DNA of 38,406 nt from positions 1 to 38,406 of the forward strand of contig CAIYHG010000160.1 in the NCBI GenBank assembly GCA_903925975.1, written 5' to 3'. Of this stretch, positions 17,401 through 25,928 are shown piece after piece. Under the pieces are notes generated by a model. It did not search any database, was not told the DNA's origin, and worked only from the letters and a program-made list of their open reading frames with translations. Position numbers and translations under genes: made by a program. How positions within the stretch are numbered: the stretch's first letter is position 1; each line of letters begins with the position of its first letter. This DNA comes from an uncultured Acidobacteriia bacterium. GTDB lineage: Bacteria; Acidobacteriota; Terriglobia; Bryobacterales; Bryobacteraceae.

Positions 17401-17440
17401 GCGGGCCCCCCGGCCCGCACGCCGACCCCCCGGTCGGCGT
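17401..17440. repeat. Tandem perfect hairpin pair A (C4 loops)
   Basis: Two perfect hairpins abut: GCGGGCC-CCCC-GGCCCGC (17401-17418) and a 9-bp stem with a C4 loop (ACGCCGACC at 17419-17427, GGTCGGCGT at 17432-17440), followed by TTCCCC. It lies between convergent genes and can serve as a two-way terminator, but shares its design with pairs found elsewhere in the window. Confidence 0.75.
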
Positions 17441-17483
17441 TTCCCCGAACCTTCACCGCCTCTTCAGCTTTGATCCGAAATCC

Positions 17484-18737
17484 TCAATCTCGCGGCAAAT
17501 CGACTAACGCAAACTTCACGCACGTCGGCGTGTCCACCCTCAATGCCGTGCCGGTGAACGAAAGCACCCCGGTTGCAGGGTCGATCCTGTAGAGAATCGC
17601 CGAATCCGTCACCTCGTTCGCGGCCAGCAGGTACCCACCCGTCGGGTCAATCCCAAAGCTGCGCGGCATTACGCCGCGCGTGGGCTCCCGCTGAACTAAG
17701 GTCATCGTGCCTTTTGCCGGGTCGATGGAAAAAACGGTGATGGTGTCCGAACCCCGGTTGCCCGAGTACAGGAATTTCCCATCCGGGTGCAGCATCAGTT
17801 CCGAACTGCCAATGCCCGTCACAATCCCCATCCCCGTTGTTGGTACCGCGCTCGCGCCCGCAATCGGGTCCGGTTTCGATCTGAGCGTCTGTATCTCTTT
17901 AAGAACTCCGCCGGCGGCGTCCCACGAAAACGCGCTGACGGTACCGGCCATTTCGGTTAGGGCATAGCCAAACTTGCCATCGGCCCCGAAGGTGAACGCC
18001 CGTGGGCCCGAGCCGCTGGCCATGCTCGCAAACGGAGGAGTGTTCGGGGTCAACGAACCTGTGGCCGCATCGAACTTGTAGACAAACACCTGGCTGAGTC
18101 CCAGATCGGCGGCAACGGCGAAGCGATTGTCGGGCGATACGCCGATCCAATGCGCGTGGGGCGCCATATCCGGCTTGGCCGCGTGCTGCGCAAAGGCGGT
18201 TTGCTCGCCCAGTGAGCCGTCCTCCTTCAGCCGGATCACCGCGACGGTTCCAGTAGTGTAGTTGGCCACCATCAGAAACTTGCCCGTCTTATCGAACGAA
18301 AGGTAGCAACTGCTGCCGCCGCCCGAAGGCGCCGTATTCAGAACGGTCAGCTTGCCGGTAGCGCGGTTGATTACGAAAGCGCGCACATACGATGCCTTGT
18401 CGCGCAAATTGCCCAGAGCCAGAGGGTCTTCCACCGTCGCGTACAGATAGCGCTGATTCGGATGGATCGCGAGGTAGGAAGGATTGATCGTCTCGGCTGC
18501 CAATTCCGGCTCGCTGATGGCGCCCGTGGACGACTGGAACCGGCTGACGTAAATCCCCTTGCTCCGGCTCGCCCCGCGGTGGTTGACGGCGGGAACCTTG
18601 AATTCCGTATAGCTCCCGAAATACACGAAATACTCGCCGCCCGGCGGCGCCGCCGCCCAGCAGGAGCCAGTCACTACCAGCCCCACAACCCCAGCCACGA
18701 TCAAGCTGCGCCGGCTAACTCTTAAGCTTAGTTTCAT
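17484..18737 (-). CDS. Exported lactonase-type seven-bladed beta-propeller, 417 aa
   Basis: The N-terminus RRSLIVAGVVGLVVTGSCWAA is a signal peptide. The mature protein has the repeats of the 6-phosphogluconolactonase/YbhE (3-carboxymuconate cyclase-like) propeller: YFVYFGSYTE, GIYVSRFQSSTGAISEP, NPSYLAIHPNQRYLYAT, KFLMVANYTTGTVAVIRL, HAHWIGVSPDNRFAVAADLGLSQVFVYKF, PRAFTFGADGKFGYALTE, GKFLYSGNRGSDTITVFSID and PRSFGIDPTGGYLLAANE. Family members hydrolyse sugar lactones. Export argues against the cytoplasmic pentose-phosphate role, so a periplasmic sugar-lactone substrate is more likely. It is divergent from the ABC ATPase gene. Confidence 0.88.
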   Translation of the reverse strand: MKLSLRVSRRSLIVAGVVGLVVTGSCWAAAPPGGEYFVYFGSYTEFKVPAVNHRGASRSKGIYVSRFQSSTGAISEPELAAETINPSYLAIHPNQRYLYATVEDPLALGNLRDKASYVRAFVINRATGKLTVLNTAPSGGGSSCYLSFDKTGKFLMVANYTTGTVAVIRLKEDGSLGEQTAFAQHAAKPDMAPHAHWIGVSPDNRFAVAADLGLSQVFVYKFDAATGSLTPNTPPFASMASGSGPRAFTFGADGKFGYALTEMAGTVSAFSWDAAGGVLKEIQTLRSKPDPIAGASAVPTTGMGIVTGIGSSELMLHPDGKFLYSGNRGSDTITVFSIDPAKGTMTLVQREPTRGVMPRSFGIDPTGGYLLAANEVTDSAILYRIDPATGVLSFTGTALRVDTPTCVKFALVDLPRD

Positions 18738-18929
18738 AGGATTTCACGCTTCGTGTCTTGGCTTCTTGGCCACGAAGGATTGTACACCCAACATACCCGG
18801 CCCGGTCCGCTTTTCTTACCGTTCCACTCGGGCGGGAGGCAAGAAGGCGGCCTGTAGTAACTGAAGAACTCCACAGGCCGGCGACCAACCAGGAACAGGC
18901 CGCGCCCCCGCGGTGTCAAACGCTACGGA
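18738..18929. promoter_or_regulatory. Divergent promoter region with inverted repeats
   Basis: This 192-nt region must carry promoters for the lactonase (-) and the ABC operon (+). It holds an imperfect palindromic phrase (CTTCGTG at 18749-18755, CACGAAG at 18771-18777) around TCTTGGCTTCTTGGC, and a second inverted repeat (GGCCTGT at 18849-18855, ACAGGCC at 18873-18879) with a further ACAGGC copy at 18895-18900. The second could be an operator for the ABC genes. No clear -10/-35 was found. Confidence 0.4.
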
Positions 18930-19694
18930 ATGCTTGAACTGCGCGGCGTCTCCAAGCGGTATTCCGGCATGCTTGCCGTTGATCACGTGAGCTTCGTGGC
19001 TTCCCCGGGGGAAGTCACCGGCTACCTGGGGCCGAACGGCTCCGGCAAGTCCACCACCATGAAGATGATCACCGGGCTCATCGAAAGAAGCTCCGGCGAG
19101 ATTCTCTTTGAGGGCGTACCCATTGAGCGCGATCTGAGCGCTTACAAACAACGCTTCGGCTACGTCCCGGAAGAGCCCCACCTGTACGCCCACCTGAGCG
19201 GCCTGGAATACCTGGTGATGGTCGGTCAGTTACGCAACCTGCCCGGAAAACCCACACGGGAGCGCATCGACGGCCTGTTGCGCCTCTTGGGGCTGCACGG
19301 TGACAGGTATACGCCCATCTCGGCTTACTCCAAAGGCATGCGCCAGAAGGTGCTGCTGGCCGCCGCGCTGCTGCACGATCCCGATCTTCTCCTGCTGGAC
19401 GAGCCTTTCTCGGGCCTCGATGTCGGCTCGGCCATGGTCTTGCGCAGCCTCATCCAGGAACTCGCCGCGCGCGGCAAGACCATCCTCTTCAGCTCGCACG
19501 AACTCGAAACCGTGGAGCGCGTTTCCTCACGCGTGGTGATTCTGCACCGGGGCAAGGTGGTTGCCGACGACTCCATTGAACGCCTCCGCAAGCTGATGTC
19601 CTTGCCTTCGCTCGAAGGCATCTTCTCGCAGCTCGCGATGGAGCAGGATACCGCGGCGCTCACGCGCGAAATTGCCGATCTGATCCGAAAGTGA
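18930..19694 (+). CDS. ABC transporter ATPase of an exporter with a fused serine hydrolase, 254 aa
   Basis: All ABC ATPase elements are present: Walker A GPNGSGKST (residues 34-42), Q-loop region FGYVPEEPHLY, signature YSKGMRQK (133-140), Walker B LLLLDEP (153-159), D-loop SGLD and switch histidine in SSHELE. It belongs to the CcmA/NatA-like group that drives ABC-2 type exporters. Its stop overlaps a GTG start of the permease gene by 4 bp, so the two subunits are translationally coupled. It should sit on the cytoplasmic face and power the permease. The start ATG is preceded only by a weak site (ACGGA). Confidence 0.95.
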   Translation: MLELRGVSKRYSGMLAVDHVSFVASPGEVTGYLGPNGSGKSTTMKMITGLIERSSGEILFEGVPIERDLSAYKQRFGYVPEEPHLYAHLSGLEYLVMVGQLRNLPGKPTRERIDGLLRLLGLHGDRYTPISAYSKGMRQKVLLAAALLHDPDLLLLDEPFSGLDVGSAMVLRSLIQELAARGKTILFSSHELETVERVSSRVVILHRGKVVADDSIERLRKLMSLPSLEGIFSQLAMEQDTAALTREIADLIRK

Positions 19695-22486
19695 CCATGG
19701 CCAGGTTCCGAATCCTCTTCCGCGAATTTCTGTTCCGGATGGTCGATCTGGAATTGCTCTCGTCCCATGCTCAGGGCGATAGCAGCAGGCTTCTTGGGCA
19801 ATTCGCGTCCCTGCTGCTTTTCATCAGCGTCCTGATCTCGATTCCGGCCCTTGGCGTCGGTGGCGGTCAGGGGGAACTCGCTGCCGCCCTGAACCTGGCC
19901 TGGAGCATCGAACACTTCCTGATTGCGACCACGATGCTCCTGGTTGGGCTCTTCGCCGTACTGCGCTGGGATTCGGCCTTTCCCGACCGGCGGGATGTCC
20001 TGGTGCTGGCGCCCCTTCCCATTCGCTGGCAAACGTTGCTAGTCGCCAAGGTGGCAGCCGTAGCCGCTGCCCTTTGCCTCACTGTCGCCGTATTCCATGC
20101 GGTCGCCGGCCTGGCCTGGCCTGCGGCGCTCAATGCCCCCCCGCAAACACTGTCCGTTCCCGCGCTCACCACCGATGCGGCCCGGACCCCTGTCGACGCG
20201 GCGGGAATGGAGTCCGTGCTGGCTAGCGACCTGGCGCCGGCCCGGGCTCCCTTCGCGCCGTTGGCCGTCGGCACTGGTACTGGAGTGGCCGTCGGGGTTT
20301 CGCAGCGCGGCGTACGCCGCATCTTCACTTTCGGACCAGCACGCCCGGATTCCATTTTCGAGATCGCCTCCGTCACCAAAACCTTCACTGGGATCGCCCT
20401 GGCGCAACTCGTCCTGCAGGGAAAAGTGCGGCTCGATCAACCCATACGCGAGTTGTTGCCGCCCGGCGCGGTTCGAAAACCCAAAGGCGCGGAAATCACG
20501 CTGCTCGACCTGGCAACTCACCACTCCGGTCTGCCCCGCATGCCCGCGAACTTACACGCGGCGGATGACGACAATCCACTGGCCGATTACACCGCCGACG
20601 ACCTCTACGCATTCATCGCCGGATACGGCGTCGCAAAGCCGCCGGACGCCGAGTTCCTTTACAGCAACCTCGGCTTCGGGCTTCTCGGGCAAGCGCTGGC
20701 GAACCGTGCCGGCGCCGCCTGGCCCGCTCTCATCAAAACCGGCATCACGGACCCGCTCGGCATGAGCGATACCACCGTGGCGCTTTCGCCCGAGCAGGCC
20801 CCGCGGTTCATCCAAGGGCACGATGCCGGCCACCGCCCCGTCCGCGGATGGGACCTGGATGCGCTCGCTGGGGCGGGGGCCCTTCGCTCTACCGCGGGGG
20901 ACATGCTCACCTACCTCGAAGCCAATCTGCATCCCGAGAGACTGGCTTCGCGCGAACTCGCGGCCGCCATCGCCGAATCGCAGGCGCCGCGGGCGGTGGT
21001 GGAAGGCTCCACGCGCGTCGGCCTTGGCTGGGGCTACAGATCAAGCGTAGCGGCCTTCACCCACAGCGGCGGCACCGGCGGCTTCGGCAGCCACGTCGCG
21101 TTCAGCCCGGAGCACGACTACGCCATCGTTGTGCTGGTGAACCAATCGCCCGCCGTTCCTCTCGCGGATATGATCGGGGAACACATCCGCCAGAGGCTTT
21201 CGGGCGAACCGGCCGTTTCCCTGGCCTTCGTAACAATCCCCGCCTCGCGCGGCATTCTCGGATGGGCCCGCCGAATGTTTGCGTACTGGTTCACCATGCT
21301 GGCCGCCGGCGCATTTATCTTCGGCTCACTGCTTACCGCGCAGGGGCTGGCCGCCCAACTATTGCCGCGCCCAATCTTCCTGCGCGCGTCGTCATTCCTG
21401 CAAGTGGCAGCGTTCTGCACGATCGTTGGCACGTATTTCCTTCAGCCCATGGCCATCAGTGACGAGGTGATATTGGCCGCGCAGCGCGCCGGCCGCCTTT
21501 CCTGGTCCCCCTCATTTTGGTTTCTCGGCCTGTTTCAGCAATTGAACGGCTCGCCCGCGCTGGCCCCGCTGGCGCGGCGGGCGTGGGCCGGTCTGGCTGT
21601 AGTGGGCTGCGGAACTGCCTTGGCCTATGGGCTGTGCTATCTGCGCACGCTCCGTCAGATTGTAGAGCAGCCGGAAATCGCGCCCCACACCCTCGGCGCC
21701 CGCTGGATGCCGCAAATCGGAAAATCGATTACCGCCGCAATTATTCAGTTCAGCGTCCGCACGTTGCTCCGCAGCCGCCTGCATCGCATGATTCTCGCCT
21801 TCTATCTGGGAATCGGCTTTTCTCTGACTATCCTCTTTCTCAAAACTCCGCTGGCGCAGCATCTCTCGGAAACGCCCGCGGCAGATCCGTGGCGCCAGGT
21901 GAGCGTGCCGCTTCTGGCTTCGAGCATCCTGCTGATGGGCTTCTGGGTTATGGGAGTCCGCGTGGCCTTCTCTCTCCCGCTCGATCTTCGGGCGAATTGG
22001 ATCTTCCAGATTGCCGCCGCCCGGGGCGGGGCGGACTATCTCGCGGCACGCAGGCGTTCCCTGTTGTTGCTTTCCGTCATCCCGGTATGGGTCGGCTTGG
22101 CGGCGCTGTTCCTATACCTCTGGCCGTTGCGTGCGGCCGTCGGCCACCTGGCAATCCTGGGCTTGGTGGGTTTGGCGCTTGCTGAAATCTCGCTCAATGG
22201 CGCCCAGAAGATCCCGTTCACTTGCGCCTACCTCCCCGGCAAATCCAACATCCACCTCACCTTCTGGATTTTGATTGGCCTGGTGCTGGCGCTGGTCGCC
22301 AAAGGCGCGGCATATGAGCGCCTCGCTCTCATGGGTGACAGGGCCATGTTCGCGATGGTCGCCGGTGTTCTGTTAGCCGTTTGGGCCGGCGCAAGGTGGC
22401 GAGCCGAGTGGTTGGCAAAGTCCGGGGAGGGTATCCCGCGGTTTGAAGAGGAAGATCCCGCTGAGGTCTTGACGCTGGGCCTGTAG
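19691..22486 (+). CDS. ABC-2-type exporter permease with an inserted serine beta-lactamase-like domain, 931 aa
   Basis: One uninterrupted frame. Residues 1-145 hold a basic N-terminus and three membrane segments (about 34-54, 74-92, 115-142). Residues about 170-505 are a class C beta-lactamase/PBP4*-type serine hydrolase with SVTK (S227, K230), YSN (Y324) and HSG in HSGGTGG (458-464), plus typical THHSGLPRMP and DPLGMSDTT blocks. Residues 528-905 add about nine more membrane segments. With the N-terminus inside, three helices place the hydrolase in the periplasm. The motifs are intact, so it should be active as a D-Ala-peptidase, esterase or beta-lactamase-like enzyme; substrate unknown. The start is the GTG at 19691 (overlapping GTGA) or the ATG at 19697. 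Confidence 0.88.
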   Translation: MTMARFRILFREFLFRMVDLELLSSHAQGDSSRLLGQFASLLLFISVLISIPALGVGGGQGELAAALNLAWSIEHFLIATTMLLVGLFAVLRWDSAFPDRRDVLVLAPLPIRWQTLLVAKVAAVAAALCLTVAVFHAVAGLAWPAALNAPPQTLSVPALTTDAARTPVDAAGMESVLASDLAPARAPFAPLAVGTGTGVAVGVSQRGVRRIFTFGPARPDSIFEIASVTKTFTGIALAQLVLQGKVRLDQPIRELLPPGAVRKPKGAEITLLDLATHHSGLPRMPANLHAADDDNPLADYTADDLYAFIAGYGVAKPPDAEFLYSNLGFGLLGQALANRAGAAWPALIKTGITDPLGMSDTTVALSPEQAPRFIQGHDAGHRPVRGWDLDALAGAGALRSTAGDMLTYLEANLHPERLASRELAAAIAESQAPRAVVEGSTRVGLGWGYRSSVAAFTHSGGTGGFGSHVAFSPEHDYAIVVLVNQSPAVPLADMIGEHIRQRLSGEPAVSLAFVTIPASRGILGWARRMFAYWFTMLAAGAFIFGSLLTAQGLAAQLLPRPIFLRASSFLQVAAFCTIVGTYFLQPMAISDEVILAAQRAGRLSWSPSFWFLGLFQQLNGSPALAPLARRAWAGLAVVGCGTALAYGLCYLRTLRQIVEQPEIAPHTLGARWMPQIGKSITAAIIQFSVRTLLRSRLHRMILAFYLGIGFSLTILFLKTPLAQHLSETPAADPWRQVSVPLLASSILLMGFWVMGVRVAFSLPLDLRANWIFQIAAARGGADYLAARRRSLLLLSVIPVWVGLAALFLYLWPLRAAVGHLAILGLVGLALAEISLNGAQKIPFTCAYLPGKSNIHLTFWILIGLVLALVAKGAAYERLALMGDRAMFAMVAGVLLAVWAGARWRAEWLAKSGEGIPRFEEEDPAEVLTLGL
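20198..21205 (+). other. Serine hydrolase (beta-lactamase class C-like) domain inside the ABC permease
   Basis: This marks the extent, about residues 170-505, of the catalytic domain within the 931-residue permease. The flanking stretches (residues 145-170, Ala/Pro/Thr-rich, and 505-527, basic) look like linkers to membrane helices. I see no drop in GC or start/stop signals at the borders, so it appears stably fused rather than a recent insertion. Confidence 0.8.
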
Positions 22487-22536
22487 CTACTACTGTGGGT
22501 TTCTATTTCGTGGATCGGCTACGAGTAGCCTGTCAA

Positions 22537-22568
22537 CGAAAGGCCCCCAACAGCGTAGGGGCCTTTCG
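22537..22568. terminator. Hairpin between the ABC permease and the MFS gene
   Basis: An 11-bp perfect stem (CGAAAGGCCCC at 22537-22547, GGGGCCTTTCG at 22558-22568) with a 10-nt loop lies between convergent genes, 50 nt after one stop and 20 nt before the other. The A-rich and T-rich stem ends suit a bidirectional terminator. Confidence 0.75.
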
Positions 22569-22587
22569 AAGAGCGTTCTGAGCCGGC

Positions 22588-23883
22588 CTACCGCGCGCCT
22601 GCCTTTTGCACGATGCGCTGGTCCGGATCCACCAGCAGCCAGGCTACGGCGCCCACCGCGCACAGCGCCGCGGCAGTCAGGAAAGACGGCGTCCACCCGA
22701 AGTGGTCGGCTATCCAGGGCGTCATGATTGCGGTCATCGCGCCCCCAAGCTGGTTGCCCATGTTCATGATGCCGGAGGCGGACCCGGCCGAGGCGCCGGC
22801 GATGTCGGCGGTCACGGCCCAGAACGCGCTCTGCGAGAGGTACAGCGCCCCGGCCCCGCAGGCCAGCACGATACTCGCCAGACGCGCGCTCTCCACCTGC
22901 GTGGCAAGCGCAACGAAAACGGCCGCCATGCCGATGCCGAAAATGGCCACGCCGCACCTGCCCGCCCGCTTTCCAAACCGCTTGGTCAGAATGTCGGCGA
23001 TCCAGCCCCCAAAAGTGGAACCAACCGCCATGGCGACAAACGGCAGCATGGAAAACAAGGAACTCGACTTCAGGTCAAGCCCGCGCACCTTGCTCAGGTA
23101 CGTGAAGAACCACGTGAAGAAGATCCACGCCAACCACCCGAAGGTGAAATAGGCAACCGTCATGGCCATCATGCTGCGGTTACCCAGGATCGCGCCCCAC
23201 GGCATGGTCTTGCGCTCCTTGAAATCTTTGGCCGTTGCCGGCAAACCGGCCTGAATCGTTTCGATTTCCTTCTTGCTGGTCCAGGGGTGTTCCTGAGGCG
23301 TGTCGCGCACCATCATGTACCACGCCAGCGCGGTCAAAATCCCTACCGGCACCCTGAGGTAGAAGGACCAGCGCCATCCCCAATTGAGCAGGATCCAGGT
23401 AATGATCGGCGGGGCAAGAGCCGACCCGGCGCCCACGCCGGCGAAAATGATTCCGTTGGCAATACCCCGGTCCGTCGAGGGAATCCAAGCGGCCACAAGG
23501 CGGTTGGAGGCGGGGAACATCACCGACTCGCCAATTCCGAGCATGAAACGTACGCCGATCAGCAGCCCTACCGAAAGCGCAAGCCCTACCGGCACGACGG
23601 CCGTGAAAAACGTGAATGCGCTCCACCAGAGGACCGCCAGGGCAATCACAAGCCTCGGTCCGAGCCGGTCGACAATTCGGCCGCCCGGCGCCTGGAATAT
23701 GGCATAACCCAGAACGAAGGCGCTGAAGAGCCACCCCAGCTGCACGTTGGTAAGGGCATACTCCTGCTGGATCTTAATGGCCGCAATCGAGATATTGACG
23801 CGGTCCAGGAACGCAAGAGAGCTGATGAGAAACGTTAGAAATATCAGGGCCCAGCGTAGCCGGCCCTCAAGGAGCTTCTTCAT
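22588..23883 (-). CDS. MFS transporter, ACS (anion:cation symporter) type, 431 aa
   Basis: Twelve hydrophobic segments and the signature of the MFS ACS group: FLDRVNISIAAIKIQQEYALTN in helix 1, GWLFSAFVLGYAIFQAPGGRIVDRLGPR around loop 2-3, RFMLGIGESVMFPASNRLVAAWIP, and GWRWSFYLRVPVGI. ACS members import organic anions such as hexuronates, galactonate, glucarate and phthalate. An in-frame GTG lies 4 codons upstream, but the ATG at 23881-23883 is favoured by GGCGGTGA 8 nt before it. It stands alone, so its substrate cannot be inferred from neighbours. Confidence 0.92.
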   Translation of the reverse strand: MKKLLEGRLRWALIFLTFLISSLAFLDRVNISIAAIKIQQEYALTNVQLGWLFSAFVLGYAIFQAPGGRIVDRLGPRLVIALAVLWWSAFTFFTAVVPVGLALSVGLLIGVRFMLGIGESVMFPASNRLVAAWIPSTDRGIANGIIFAGVGAGSALAPPIITWILLNWGWRWSFYLRVPVGILTALAWYMMVRDTPQEHPWTSKKEIETIQAGLPATAKDFKERKTMPWGAILGNRSMMAMTVAYFTFGWLAWIFFTWFFTYLSKVRGLDLKSSSLFSMLPFVAMAVGSTFGGWIADILTKRFGKRAGRCGVAIFGIGMAAVFVALATQVESARLASIVLACGAGALYLSQSAFWAVTADIAGASAGSASGIMNMGNQLGGAMTAIMTPWIADHFGWTPSFLTAAALCAVGAVAWLLVDPDQRIVQKAGAR

Positions 23884-24482
23884 GATGGCAATCACCGCCT
23901 AAGTTTGAGGAACAGGCTTTACATTAACTGATAGCGTGGTTATCGATCAAGCCGTTCGCCGCCATTCTTCTCTTCGATTTCCACGGCTTCCCGCTCCGCC
24001 GCGACGCCCGAACCCGGCGCGCCGTTGCCGATGACAGGTGGTTTGGGCGCGAGTGCACTATTCAGCCGGGCCACCGGAGCCGGCAAGTGAAAAGCGTGAA
24101 ACCTGAGCGGGCGCCGGCCGCCATGGCAGCGCGCCTCGATGGCTCAAGCCATGGCTAACTGATTACCCGATTGGTACCCGGCCTTTCACTACCGCCGGCC
24201 TCCGACGATTTAAGACCTAAGCAAGCATCCAGCGTTAAACCGTTGATTTAAAACCACCGTGAGCTTGTGGCAATGGAAACCAGCACTTCCGGCCTGAGCC
24301 TCCCGCGATTTCCCTCCGTTAATCCGCTGTTAATGCTCGGCGGACTATAATCCCTCTGTAGCTGCAATGACGTTTACTCTCATCCACGCCCGGCCTGCCG
24401 GTTTCCCGGTCAAGGCAGCCCGAAACTGCCGCGGATCTGAGTTGGTCATCGTTCCGCCCACACATCGCCTTTCGCTTGCCAT
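23884..24482. other. Long intergenic region, mostly featureless
   Basis: About 600 nt between the leftward MFS gene and the rightward ABC permease. I see no convincing gene. It has a relatively AT-rich end near 24180-24355 and a -10-like box described separately. Direct copies of GTTAAT occur at 24318-24323 and 24329-24334, 11 bp apart, which could be a regulator site. Confidence 0.45.
24318..24351 (+). promoter_or_regulatory. Candidate promoter of the second ABC operon
   Basis: TATAAT at 24346-24351 is a perfect -10 box in a GC-rich background. The expected -35 position (24323-24328) is poor, so an activator may be needed; the direct repeat of GTTAAT (24318-24334) lies there. The permease start is 132 nt downstream. 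Confidence 0.35.
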
Positions 24483-25928
24483 ATGCTAATTGGAACTTTG
24501 TACAAAGAAGAACTAAGAGCCACGATGCGCGGCGCGTACGCGTGGCTGGGCGCGGCAATCATCTTGCTCGCGCTCGGCGCCGTCGCCACGGTGGGAACTC
24601 AAGACGCCTGGCTTGATGGCTACGGGATCATCGCGTATTTTCTGGTCCCGCTCGCCTTTCTGCCCTTTGCGGCCGGGGCCGTTGCGAGCCCGCGGGTCAA
24701 CCGCTTTGTGGAAAGCTTGTTCACGGCGCCCGTCGAGCGCAGCGACTGGTTCTTCGCTAAGGCGCTCGTGCTGCTTACGCTTGCCGGCGCTTACTACGTC
24801 GCCATCCTTCCGATGGCCCTCGTCTATATCGCGCACATAGGCATGCCGTTCCTGCTCAAGGAACTGCTTCTTTGGACGCCATTCCTGCTGGTGGCCAGCA
24901 CCGCGGTCGGCCTCCTCGTCGGCGTGCTCTTCATCGGCCGCAGCATCGCTCCCCCAGCCGCAACGGGCGTGGGAATCCTGCTGGCTTACGCGGGCATGGC
25001 GCCGCTCCAGGAGTTGCTGGTGTCGCAGGGCAACGGGGCCACGCGCACTGGAAGTCTCACGCTATCGAGCCCCGCCGTGCTCCTCAAGAACGCCTTCGGC
25101 TTCACGCTCATCACCAGAAGCATTCCCGATGCCACCGCTATGACGTGGGTCAGCATCGCTGTCGTCGTCCTTGGCTCCTTCGCCTTGGCGGCATGGGTGT
25201 TTCTGCGGGCGCAAGGAGTGGAGAATTGGGAAACCACGCGAGCTAAGCGCTGGGCGATAACGTTCGCGATTCTCGCGATCTTTTTCTTTCCCATCCTGTT
25301 CGCGGACCGGAACTACGATAAGGCGGCGCCTGCTGCGAATAACGCCCCGGCCCTCCCGGGCATGGGCGGCCGCGGGGGAATCAGCAGCCTGGCGCTGGCG
25401 CAACCCGGCGCCGCGCTCCCGGGGCGTTGCTGCAATGCGATGCTCAATCGCGACGAGCCCATCGGCACGGATAAGAGCACCCGAAGAGATCTGCTCATCC
25501 TTCTGCCGGTTGAGACCTCTCAGCCCGTGGACAATTTGGATATTCACATCAGCGCCGGCGCCGGGATGACCGCGGTTGCCGATTCGGCAGCGCTGGCTGC
25601 CGCCGGCAAGAGCCTCGAAACGCACACGTACATGAACGACCAGGGGCCAATGGCAACCGACGGCCACCACGTCGTAACCGGTTGGGTCGCCCGCGTGCCT
25701 CTCACGCTCACCCCGACGAATCCGTGGGATATCGGCGGCGACCGCTATCCACTTGCGGTAGCCGCAACCTACCGCCTCGATGGAGACGCCAAGCCGCGCG
25801 TGCTGAATGCGCGCGGCGCCGTCAACGCGCAGGTAGCGAGCGCCATCTATGAGATGGGCGCCGTTTCCTTTATCTTCCCTGCCCTGTGCTTGTTTGCCGC
25901 CATCAGGCGTTGGAGGTTGACGCGATGA
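24483..25928 (+). CDS. ABC-2-type exporter permease with large external domain, 481 aa
   Basis: Seven membrane segments lie in residues 18-274 (about 18-37, 48-70, 91-117, 125-150, 155-175, 222-241, 256-274), then a 180-residue soluble region (275-455), then one last helix (456-473) and a basic end (RRWRLTR). The N-terminal half, with RVNRFVESLFTAPVERSDWFFAK, is the usual ABC-2 membrane core. The soluble region contains a Cys-Cys pair (GRCCNAM, 316-317) and beta-rich sequence, and with an even crossing count should be periplasmic. Its stop overlaps the ATPase start in an ATGA junction, so they form one exporter. Substrate unknown. Confidence 0.85.
   Translation: MLIGTLYKEELRATMRGAYAWLGAAIILLALGAVATVGTQDAWLDGYGIIAYFLVPLAFLPFAAGAVASPRVNRFVESLFTAPVERSDWFFAKALVLLTLAGAYYVAILPMALVYIAHIGMPFLLKELLLWTPFLLVASTAVGLLVGVLFIGRSIAPPAATGVGILLAYAGMAPLQELLVSQGNGATRTGSLTLSSPAVLLKNAFGFTLITRSIPDATAMTWVSIAVVVLGSFALAAWVFLRAQGVENWETTRAKRWAITFAILAIFFFPILFADRNYDKAAPAANNAPALPGMGGRGGISSLALAQPGAALPGRCCNAMLNRDEPIGTDKSTRRDLLILLPVETSQPVDNLDIHISAGAGMTAVADSAALAAAGKSLETHTYMNDQGPMATDGHHVVTGWVARVPLTLTPTNPWDIGGDRYPLAVAATYRLDGDAKPRVLNARGAVNAQVASAIYEMGAVSFIFPALCLFAAIRRWRLTR

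Noticed and set aside
22606-23838. Open frame of 410 codons on the plus strand
   Set aside because: Antisense to the MFS gene, with His/Gly/Arg-rich sequence typical of a GC-driven shadow.
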